From Paenibacillus algorifonticola (lineage in GTDB: Bacteria > Bacillota > Bacilli > Paenibacillales > Paenibacillaceae), in NCBI RefSeq assembly GCF_000971975.1, contig NZ_LAQO01000008.1, positions 186,001 to 250,000 of the forward strand: DNA of 64,000 nt, in the 5' to 3' direction. Shown piece by piece: positions 17,259-24,214 of this stretch; position 1 is the stretch's first letter; every line of letters starts with the position of its first letter. Both the position numbers and the translations under genes were made by a program. Under the pieces are notes generated by a model. That model made no database searches. It saw only the letters and a program-made list of their open reading frames with translations, and was not told where the DNA came from.

Positions 17259-17477
17259 TCACTGCTCCTTCTTATATTTTTCAACATACTGGTTAATTCC
17301 TGTAAAAAGAACTTCTTTTACAGTTTCCGTATAATCTCCAAAACTCTCTTTTGATGAGATAATATCTAAAACTTGCTTTAATTGACCATCAATAATGATT
17401 GTAATTCCATCTGTCAGAACACCATTTTTTTCATTTTTAAATACATCTTTTATTATAGTAATATTTTTTTCACTCAT
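17259..17477 (-). CDS. Small AT-rich protein in immunity region of toxin module 2
   Basis: This 72-aa acidic/basic mixed protein (MSEKNITIIKDVFKNEK start) has no family I recognise. Its start overlaps the preceding gene by 4 bp (ATGA), so the two are translationally coupled. It lies at the end of the toxin-2 unit, directly before the duplicated terminator element. It may be a second immunity factor or an accessory to the 158-aa immunity candidate. Function is unknown. Confidence 0.6.
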   Translation of the reverse strand: MSEKNITIIKDVFKNEKNGVLTDGITIIIDGQLKQVLDIISSKESFGDYTETVKEVLFTGINQYVEKYKKEQ

Positions 17478-17950
17478 GATATATCCCCTTCAAAATAATT
17501 TTCATTATCATTACACCAATATTTAAAACTTTCATCAATTAAACCATAAAAATTTTTATATTCACCAATCCATTTATCTGGAATATACTCTTCAAAACTA
17601 GTGTATTCAGGAAACGTCGAATATAAAAACTTCTCATCAAAATTTATTAATAGAGATGGTCTATAATCGTAGATAGCATTATCTTCATCAATTTCAACTG
17701 AAAATAAAAACTTTTCTTTTAGCTCATCAATTTCTACTTTATACTCTATTATTTTATTTAAAAATTCACTCACTGTTGTTTCATCTAAAACAATAATACC
17801 TTCTCTTTCATTATCAAACAAATTTTCATTATTAATCCCGTATTTTTTATAGTCTAAAATCCAATATTCTTTTGTTGAAATGTACCAATTAAATTGGTTT
17901 TGAAAGACTATTCCTACAACAATATTTTCTGCATAAAGTGGAACTATCAT
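17474..17950 (-). CDS. Candidate immunity protein for the ART-like toxin
   Basis: This 158-aa, strongly acidic, AT-rich protein is placed 19 bp after the toxin-2 stop codon. Aromatic-rich beta/alpha segments such as FNWYISTKEYWI and KWIGEYKNFYG resemble generic immunity proteins of polymorphic toxin systems, which are typically small, acidic and located immediately downstream. No specific family is claimed. Base composition differs sharply from the shared toxin core, matching the composition of the swapped toxin C-terminus. It is expected to bind and neutralise that domain in the cytoplasm. Confidence 0.6.
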   Translation of the reverse strand: MIVPLYAENIVVGIVFQNQFNWYISTKEYWILDYKKYGINNENLFDNEREGIIVLDETTVSEFLNKIIEYKVEIDELKEKFLFSVEIDEDNAIYDYRPSLLINFDEKFLYSTFPEYTSFEEYIPDKWIGEYKNFYGLIDESFKYWCNDNENYFEGDIS

Positions 17951-17969
17951 TTAACAAAACCTCTTTCTA

Positions 17970-20453
17970 CTAAGGTACTATCCTCACATTTTTCGCATAT
18001 TCAACAAGCCATTCACTAACAGGTGATGGTAGTTCGTAAGCAAGGCCATCAAAATTATATTTTTCAAAAATACCTTTATCAACTATTTTAGGTGCCCTCC
18101 CTCCTTGGTTCAAGGGATTAGATTTATAAAAATCTTGAGAAATTGCATTTTCTTGAATTAATTCATCTAACCACTTTGGCGCTTCAAATTCAACTTTATA
18201 TGAACCGTCTCCTCTTTTGTTTTTGAAGTATTCTGCATGATCTTTGCCTGTACTTACATTTAAGTCATTTGATTTGAACTTTTCATTCAAAGAAAGAGTC
18301 CCGTCTCCATTGACTTTTAATATATCTTTACTCTGTCCTCCTTGAACTCGACTATATGCTACAGTTTCTTCAACAACGTCCCCAGACTCCTTAGCAACAC
18401 TTCCACCCGAACCAACTTTACCCGTCCCCTCATTACTGGAACTACGAATACTCTCCATATTCGGCATGCTTATTTCGGAACTTTTTATAACTCCAACAGT
18501 CGAATCTCGTACACCTTTTGATAGCGTTTCATCATGGGGGACAATTGGACTAGACAGATGCTTTGTGTTTTGAAAGTATTGATCTCCTACTGTATTTGCA
18601 GCAGCTACTTCACCAGGATCGCTACCTTTATAACCAGCAATGACACCCGCATTCTCTTCTAGCCTCTCATTTACCCTAAATGTATCAGAGTTTGCATCCT
18701 GCGCCAAGTCTTGGGTCAGCCTATCTCCTAGGGCAGCAGCTCGTTGATGTTCTCCCGCTGCTTCTAGCTCTTGCATTAGCCTATACCCTGTACCCATTTG
18801 CTCTGCGTTTTTCGATTCGTTGGATAATAGATTTAATTCCGCTGGAGTTAAACCACTTCCGTCGTTAGAGGCAGTCCTACTCCTGTTATTCGCAGTAGTA
18901 GAAGCTCGGGTTCCCAACTGGTGCTGCATTTCTGAAGGTAGTTGACGGTTATGAAGCGCCTGCGTACGAGTCCCTCCAAGCCCCTTCAGCCTTTCCAATA
19001 CCGCTCGGATGGGATGCAGGACTTTTCCAGACCCTCCTACCGCTTGGCTTAGTCGCTCCGCCGCCTTCGTAATAGTGGCACGGGGAGCTTCAAACTTGCT
19101 AAGTGATGAGCCTGCTTGAGGAGCATCGCCTGATCTGACACGGCTCTTTTTCCCTGGAAATGTACGTTCTATGAGATCACTGAGACTTCTCCCTTCTCCC
19201 TCCGTCACCGGAGTCCGAGGTGACTTTATCCCTTCCGACCCCCGATCGGGAGTGAAGTGCCCTTCCTGTTTCATTTGTTGCCCGGTTTGCACGAAATCCT
19301 CCCATGAATTCGGAGACGGATCGGCCGATTTGCCTTTTGAAGTACTTGTAGGCAGAGCGGCCTGTACATCCGGCAAACCATCTGCGATTTCTCGCCAGCC
19401 ACTCCTCTCTCCTGTTGGAGCCGTCAGCCCTATTTGTACTTCCCCTGCCGTATTATTATGGCTGTCTACATTTCTCAGCGTGCTGGCAAGCACATCTCCC
19501 GGCGCCTGTCTAACCATCTGCACACCCTTACCCAGCCCGTATAGAGCCAGATCTCCAGCACCTCCCAACACCGTATCTAAGGCTACATCTGCAGCACGAC
19601 CGCTTAGAGACTGCTCATTCACCCCGAGCTGGTATTCACCCACTTCGCGTGCGGTACCCAGCATCGCACCACCCATTGTACCACGCGTTACGGTTTGACC
19701 TGCTTTATTGGCCATTCCCTTTGTAGCAGCACCAGCTACTTTCCATGCTGCCGTGCCAGGTAATAGGTAACCTACAAACTGACCTGTTTTGCCCGCCGTT
19801 GTTTGCGTGGCACCCTCGGCACGTTCTGGCATGCCCATTTGTCGATCCATATACGAGGATAATCCTAATGTCGCCGTATCCCCTATTCCTCGAATGAAGT
19901 TGGGGATTGGTCCCGTGTCCGTCACTCCAGGGATATCCGTCTCCCGTATGGCCTCCCCCAGTCGTTCTCCTCCCGTTTTCCCATCCAGCAGGCTCGAAAG
20001 TCCTTCATCCACTGCTTTCGGGACAATCCGATCAATTAGCTTAGCCGTCGGCCATTCCGCTGGCCGATACCACGATGTCAGCTTGGAGAGCGGGGAATTC
20101 AAGGCCCGTTCCTGCCGCTCTGCCGCTTGCTGCTCCTTCAAACGCTGCTTCTGTCCCATCACCGTTCCCGAAACACCCGTTGCCGGTGAAAGATCGCGAT
20201 TAAATAGTGTTCCTGGAATTTGCTCCGGTTTGGCTTGAACTGCACTTCCACCCTGGGCAGCTCCCGCTATTTTATCCCAGACTGGCGTCGGCGATGCCAC
20301 TTGAACTGCAGGCTGTTGCACTACGCGGTTGCGTACAACCTCATACTTATCTTGTACAGCTGTAGGACGGTTGTACATGCCGGAGAGTACGTTCTGCTTC
20401 GCTTCCTCTCCTTGCCTCTGTCGGTTTCGCACGACATCGTATTTATCTAACAT
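17970..20453 (-). CDS. Phage virion-type polymorphic toxin 2, ADP-ribosyltransferase-like C-terminus
   Basis: The ATG at 20453 is preferred because GGAGGGAGGGG precedes it; the product is 827 aa. Residues 1-~630 are nearly identical to the 850-aa paralogue: a doubled DKYDVVRNR/DKYEVVRNR N-terminus and a Gly/Ala-rich amphipathic stretch (about 200-320), as in proteins that cross membranes, then a low-complexity Ser/Gly/Arg linker. The last ~130 residues are unrelated to the paralogue. They contain KDHAEYFKNKRGDG, EAPKWLDELIQENAISQ, SNPLNQGGRAPKIVDKG and YELPSPVSEWLVEY, a pattern I associate with ADP-ribosyltransferase-type Rhs/polymorphic toxin tips (TreTu-like). Putative immunity genes follow. 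Ejection with the phage DNA, as for T4 Alt, is inference. Confidence 0.75.
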   Translation of the reverse strand: MLDKYDVVRNRQRQGEEAKQNVLSGMYNRPTAVQDKYEVVRNRVVQQPAVQVASPTPVWDKIAGAAQGGSAVQAKPEQIPGTLFNRDLSPATGVSGTVMGQKQRLKEQQAAERQERALNSPLSKLTSWYRPAEWPTAKLIDRIVPKAVDEGLSSLLDGKTGGERLGEAIRETDIPGVTDTGPIPNFIRGIGDTATLGLSSYMDRQMGMPERAEGATQTTAGKTGQFVGYLLPGTAAWKVAGAATKGMANKAGQTVTRGTMGGAMLGTAREVGEYQLGVNEQSLSGRAADVALDTVLGGAGDLALYGLGKGVQMVRQAPGDVLASTLRNVDSHNNTAGEVQIGLTAPTGERSGWREIADGLPDVQAALPTSTSKGKSADPSPNSWEDFVQTGQQMKQEGHFTPDRGSEGIKSPRTPVTEGEGRSLSDLIERTFPGKKSRVRSGDAPQAGSSLSKFEAPRATITKAAERLSQAVGGSGKVLHPIRAVLERLKGLGGTRTQALHNRQLPSEMQHQLGTRASTTANNRSRTASNDGSGLTPAELNLLSNESKNAEQMGTGYRLMQELEAAGEHQRAAALGDRLTQDLAQDANSDTFRVNERLEENAGVIAGYKGSDPGEVAAANTVGDQYFQNTKHLSSPIVPHDETLSKGVRDSTVGVIKSSEISMPNMESIRSSSNEGTGKVGSGGSVAKESGDVVEETVAYSRVQGGQSKDILKVNGDGTLSLNEKFKSNDLNVSTGKDHAEYFKNKRGDGSYKVEFEAPKWLDELIQENAISQDFYKSNPLNQGGRAPKIVDKGIFEKYNFDGLAYELPSPVSEWLVEYAKNVRIVP
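18650..20450 (-). repeat. Duplicated toxin-core DNA, copy 2
   Basis: This block is nearly identical at DNA level to about 22010-23770. For example, 19500-19660 and 22820-22980 differ at only about one base over 160. The identity ends near codon 630, exactly where the two proteins diverge. It indicates recent duplication or ongoing gene conversion. Confidence 0.9.
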
Positions 20454-20671
20454 CTGCTCCCCTCCCTCCATTTGGTTACTTGATTCTATATTTACTTACT
20501 ACGTTAGGCTGAGTTTTTGCCTGTTGGCGTCAACAGCTCTTTCTGCTCTTTAGGACGCGCCAAATGCTGTTTTTGAAAAGAGGATAAATTTCACTAAGTA
20601 CTATTTGAATCGCTTGTCAATTGCGCAATTCCACCTCATTGAAGCTGACCAAGAAAACGAAGTCAACAAAA
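20454..20671. other. Intergenic region upstream of toxin 2
   Basis: The region has no ORF. On the minus strand there is a perfect TTGACA (20620-20615) overlapping a 12-bp palindrome AATTGCGCAATT (20619-20630). The -10 partner (TTAGTG at 17 bp) is poor. Because a terminator lies upstream, toxin 2 probably needs its own promoter, and this is the best candidate area. Confidence 0.35.
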
Positions 20672-20785
20672 AACAGGTCAATTATGGCGGTATCTAACCA
20701 TAATCAACCTGTTTTTTGTAACGCTTTATCGTTATTTAGAGTATAAAATTAAAACATGGATATATGCACAAACAAAGCGATGAAA
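20653..20785. repeat. Duplicated toxin-module terminal element, copy 2
   Basis: This is homologous to 16980-17110. The hairpin 20672-20713 has a 7-bp outer stem (AACAGGT/ACCTGTT) and a long inner stem, with T-runs on both strands (TTTTTT at 20711-20717 on plus; the A-run 20665-20673 on minus). It follows the toxin-1 immunity gene and should end that transcript. Confidence 0.75.
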
Positions 20786-20854
20786 ACTTTATACTACATT
20801 TCAGCGGTTGGATGTGTTATTTCATTAATTTTAAATTTATACGCTACTGGGTAG
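20756..20854 (+). CDS. Putative small hydrophobic peptide, copy 2
   Basis: This 32-aa ORF begins with ATG 9 nt after TATAAA and has no Shine-Dalgarno sequence, so the transcript would be almost leaderless. The peptide has a short polar N-terminus (CTNKAMKT) and one membrane-length segment (ISAVGCVISLILNLY). It aligns in frame with the 17091 ORF through the shared Thr-Asn codons. Coding is unproven. Confidence 0.3.
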   Translation: MDICTNKAMKTLYYISAVGCVISLILNLYATG

Positions 20855-20919
20855 TCCCCCCACCGTTCTCAATGAATTTAGTTCTATATGAATAGGCAAC
20901 GATAAACTAAACAAAAAAC

Positions 20920-21210
20920 TCAATCCAATACTTTATAAACTATATCGCCTGCATTTATTTTGTTAAAATCATCTGAATCATAAATAATAATTCCGATACT
21001 AAGATCTCCAAACATAGAAGTTGAAATATCTACCTTCTTGACTTTAAACCTCAATTCTTCCAGAGTTGCTTTAACCATTATATATTTATCAACGATATTT
21101 AGTCCGCTTGTATTATCTAGGGTGAACTTAGGATCAGCTCCTATAATAATATGCCCCATTTTTTTATCATTAACGGTCAGGCCTATTTGCATAAAATGTT
21201 CATAACGCAT
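20920..21210 (-). CDS. Candidate immunity protein for the metallopeptidase-like toxin
   Basis: This 96-aa AT-rich protein begins 9 bp after the toxin-1 stop codon, preceded by AGGTAGGG. Predicted alternating beta strands (QIGLTVND, GHIIIGAD, YIMVKATLEELRFKVKKVDIS, IGIIIYDSDDFNKI) suggest a small compact alpha/beta fold. No family is recognised. Position, size and composition fit an immunity gene for the upstream HExxGH domain. Confidence 0.6.
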   Translation of the reverse strand: MRYEHFMQIGLTVNDKKMGHIIIGADPKFTLDNTSGLNIVDKYIMVKATLEELRFKVKKVDISTSMFGDLSIGIIIYDSDDFNKINAGDIVYKVLD

Positions 21211-21219
21211 TTTTTCACC

Positions 21220-23772
21220 CTACCTTTCTATTATATCAAGTAAATGTTTAACATCTTTTAGCTTCAAATTTGCATTCCTTAATCTTTGAATACCATCTCT
21301 TAAAAGCATAACTTTCTCGGATTGACTTAATTCTGATGCAAATCGTGCCGCCCTAATGCTAGCTTGGGCTTCATCTAAAGCATAATTTATTAAATTGATC
21401 ACTGGTACATTGTCAATGAGATCATATTGATTATAAGCAGTTCCTTTTTTAACTGTCTCGTAGTGTCCAACCACTTCATGTGCTATAGTGCCCCTACCAC
21501 TAATCAAAGAATTCGGATTTTTTGTTGGTAGTTTGGATGGTAATACATCATTATTTATTGTCAAAATCGTATCGTACATTATGCTTGTAGGGGTAGTGTT
21601 TACACTATCCGCAATGTGAATATTATATTCTGGAAAGTTCAACTTTTTTGCATAACTAATTAATTCATTTATCTGTTCTTTGGTAAGCGGTGTATCATTC
21701 CTATATCCTTTAGTATCAATGAAATTCTTACCTTCATCCGCCCCCTCAACTTTAGCACTCGTTCTACTCTCAATATTTGAGTTTCTCATTTCAGTACTTT
21801 TCAAGGCTCCAGCAGTCGAACTGCCTTCTTCTTTTGCTACCGTTCGACCAATCGGTTCAGTTTCACTAGACAGATGATTCGTGTTTTGAAAGTGTAGACT
21901 TCCTACTGGATTCGCAGCAGCTACTTCAGGAGGCTCACTACCTTTATAACCAGCAGCGAAATCTGCATTCTCTTCTAACATCCCATTTATCCTAAATGTA
22001 TCAGAGTTTACATCCTGCGCCAAGTCTTGGGTCAGCCTATCTCCTAGGGCAGCAGCTCGCTGATGTTCTCCCGCTGCTTCTAGCTCTTGCATTAGCCTAT
22101 GCCCTGTACCCATTTGCTCTGCGCTTAACGACTCGTTAGATAAAATATTCAATTCCGCTGGGCCTAATTCGCCTCTGGCGTTAGAGGCAGTCCCACTCAT
22201 GTTATTCGCAGTACTAGAAGCCCGGTTTCCCAACCCGTGCTGCATGTCTGAAGGTAGTTGACGGTTACGAAGTGCTTGTGTTTGGTTCCCTCCAAGCTCC
22301 TTCAGCCTTTCCAATGCCGCTCGGATGGGATGCAAGACTTTCCCAGCTCCCTCTACCGCCTGGCTTAATCGCTCCGCCGCCTTCGTAATAGTGGCACGGG
22401 GAGCTTCCAACTTGCTCATCGATGAGCCTGCTCGGGGAGCATCTCCTGAGCTGCCACGGCTCTTTTTCTCCGAAAAAGTACGCTCTATTAGGTTACTGAG
22501 TCTTGTCTCCTCTATGTCCGTCACTGGAATCCGAGGTGACTTCAGCCCTTCCGCCCCCCGATCGGGAGTCAAGCGCCCTTCCTGCTTCATTTGTTGCCCG
22601 GTTTGCACAAAATCCTCCCATGAATTCGGAGGAGGATCGGCCGATTTGCCTTTTGAAATACTTGTAGGCAGTGCGGCTTGTACATCTGGCAAACTACCTG
22701 AGATTCCTCGCAAGCCACTTCTTTCTCCTGTTGGATCCATCCACCCTACTCGCGCTTCTCCTACAGTATTATTATGGCTGTCTACATTTCTCAGCGTGCT
22801 GGCAAGCACATCTCCCGGCGCCTGTCTAACCATCTGCACACCCTTACCCAGCCCGTATAGAGCCAGATCTCCAGCACCTCCCAACACCGTATCTAAGGCT
22901 ACATCTGCAGCACGACCGCTTAGAGACTGCTCATTCACCCCCAGCTGGTATTCACCCACTTCGCGTGCGGTACCCAGCATCGAACCGCCCATTGCCCCAC
23001 GTGTTAATGTTTGACCTGCTTTATTAGCCATCCCCTTCGTAGCAGCACCAGCTACTTTCCATGCTGCCGTGCCGGGTAATAGGTAACCCACAAACTGACC
23101 CGCTTTGCCCGCCGTTGTTTGCGTGGCACCCTCGGCACGTTCTGGCATGCCCATTTGTCGATCCATATACGAGGATAATCCTAATGTCGCCGTATCCCCT
23201 ATTCCGCGAATAAAGTTGGGGACAGGTCCTGTATCCGTCACCCCGGGAATGTCTGGCATCGCTCGTATAGCCTCACCCAGTCGTTCCCCTCCCGTTTTCC
23301 CATCCAGCAGGCTCGAAAGTCCTTCATCCACCTCTTTCGGGACAATCCGATCAATCAGCTTTGCCGTCGGCCATTCCGCTGGCCGATACCACGACGTCAG
23401 CTTGGATAGTCGGGAATTCAAAGCCCGTTCCTGCCGCTCTGCCGCTTGCTGCTCCTTCAAACGCTGCTTCTGTCCCATCACCGTTCCCGAAAAACCCGTT
23501 GCTGGCGAAAAATCACGATTAAATAGCGTTCCTGGTATTTGCTCCGGTTTGGCCTGAGCTGCGCTTCCACCCTGGGCAGCCCCCGCTATTTTATCCCAAG
23601 CTGGCGTCGGCGATGCCAATTGAACGGCAGGCTGTTGCAATACGCGGTTGCGTACAACCTCATACTTATCTGGTACAGCTGCAGGACGGTTGTACATGCC
23701 AGAGAGTACGTTCTGCTTCGCTTCTTCTCCTTGCCGCTGTCGGTTTCGCACGACATCATATTTATCTGACAC
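21220..23772 (-). CDS. Phage virion-type polymorphic toxin 1, HExxGH metallopeptidase-like C-terminus
   Basis: This 850-aa protein has a GTG start with GGAGGGG upstream. It shares residues 1-~630 with the 827-aa paralogue. The unique C-terminal ~150 residues carry HEVVGH (H765, E766, H770) and a second acidic motif DEAQAS (E801), followed by SIRAARFASELSQ and LLRDGIQRLR. HExxxH with a downstream glutamate is the zinc-site arrangement known from M49 dipeptidyl peptidase III (HELLGH...EECRA). I also recall similar HEVxGH...QASIRAARFA tips at the ends of Rhs-type toxins. It overlaps the end of the transglycosylase frame by 11 bp. It is likely a virion component that delivers a proteolytic toxin; the substrate is unknown. 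Confidence 0.75.
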   Translation of the reverse strand: MSDKYDVVRNRQRQGEEAKQNVLSGMYNRPAAVPDKYEVVRNRVLQQPAVQLASPTPAWDKIAGAAQGGSAAQAKPEQIPGTLFNRDFSPATGFSGTVMGQKQRLKEQQAAERQERALNSRLSKLTSWYRPAEWPTAKLIDRIVPKEVDEGLSSLLDGKTGGERLGEAIRAMPDIPGVTDTGPVPNFIRGIGDTATLGLSSYMDRQMGMPERAEGATQTTAGKAGQFVGYLLPGTAAWKVAGAATKGMANKAGQTLTRGAMGGSMLGTAREVGEYQLGVNEQSLSGRAADVALDTVLGGAGDLALYGLGKGVQMVRQAPGDVLASTLRNVDSHNNTVGEARVGWMDPTGERSGLRGISGSLPDVQAALPTSISKGKSADPPPNSWEDFVQTGQQMKQEGRLTPDRGAEGLKSPRIPVTDIEETRLSNLIERTFSEKKSRGSSGDAPRAGSSMSKLEAPRATITKAAERLSQAVEGAGKVLHPIRAALERLKELGGNQTQALRNRQLPSDMQHGLGNRASSTANNMSGTASNARGELGPAELNILSNESLSAEQMGTGHRLMQELEAAGEHQRAAALGDRLTQDLAQDVNSDTFRINGMLEENADFAAGYKGSEPPEVAAANPVGSLHFQNTNHLSSETEPIGRTVAKEEGSSTAGALKSTEMRNSNIESRTSAKVEGADEGKNFIDTKGYRNDTPLTKEQINELISYAKKLNFPEYNIHIADSVNTTPTSIMYDTILTINNDVLPSKLPTKNPNSLISGRGTIAHEVVGHYETVKKGTAYNQYDLIDNVPVINLINYALDEAQASIRAARFASELSQSEKVMLLRDGIQRLRNANLKLKDVKHLLDIIER
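22010..23770 (-). repeat. Duplicated toxin-core DNA, copy 1
   Basis: This is the partner of 18650-20450. Differences are concentrated near the 3' end of the shared core, as expected if conversion keeps the N-terminal part homogeneous while the C-terminal cassettes turn over. Confidence 0.9.
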
Positions 23773-24208
23773 CCGCTCCCCTCCAGTTTCCCATTACCTT
23801 GGCTACATATTTCTGTGTTTCCGTTGGAGCATAACTCACAATTGCTGACCAGTTAGCTCCGTATTTCTTAATTGCCTTGTCCAAATTACCCGGTCCCCAA
23901 TTATAAGCGGCTAATGCTAGCTGGGGGTCGTTGTTGTATTTGCTCATCATTTGACTGATGTACTTCGTACCGCCATTTACATTTTGAATCGGGTCATTGA
24001 CATCTTTCACTCCTAACCCGGAAGCTGTTCCAGGCATGAGCTGCATAAGGCCACCGGCACCAGCGGATGATTTAGCTTGAGGATTCCAACTGGATTCTTG
24101 CTGGATAATGGCCGCTATTAAGCTAGGTTCTATATGATATTTCTGTGCCGCCGCATTAACGATGCTCTGATAAGTTGACGGAATACTGGTATTACCAGAG
24201 CCACTTAC
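23762..24208 (-). CDS. Lytic transglycosylase (SLT) domain in the -1 frame of the upstream gene
   Basis: The frame encodes 148 residues of a goose-type/SLT lytic transglycosylase that cleaves peptidoglycan glycan strands. It contains the catalytic-glutamate motif QQESSWNPQA, GAGGLMQLMPGTA, LALAAYNWGPGNL and a terminal YVAKV segment. The frame is open back to a TAA at about 24235, yet contains no ATG, GTG or TTG before the ATG at 24046, which lies inside the domain after the catalytic Glu. It therefore cannot be started normally and is best explained as the C-terminal part of the upstream ORF reached by -1 frameshifting at 24208-24214. In the fusion the catalytic Glu would be residue ~573. Such domains open the cell wall during phage DNA entry. 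Confidence 0.82.
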   Translation of the reverse strand, partial: VSGSGNTSIPSTYQSIVNAAAQKYHIEPSLIAAIIQQESSWNPQAKSSAGAGGLMQLMPGTASGLGVKDVNDPIQNVNGGTKYISQMMSKYNNDPQLALAAYNWGPGNLDKAIKKYGANWSAIVSYAPTETQKYVAKVMGNWRGAGVR

Positions 24209-24214
24209 TTTCCC
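24164..24214 (-). promoter_or_regulatory. Candidate -1 programmed ribosomal frameshift signal
   Basis: On the minus strand the zero-frame codons GAG-GGA-AAG-TAA contain the heptamer G-GGA-AAG (24214-24208), an exact X-XXY-YYZ slippery site next to the stop codon. Six nt later GCTCTG (24201-24196) can pair with CAGAGC (24169-24164). A competing 5-bp hairpin CTGGT/ACCAG lies inside. Heptamer, 6-nt spacer and downstream stem match bacterial and phage -1 frameshift cassettes. Confidence 0.7.
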
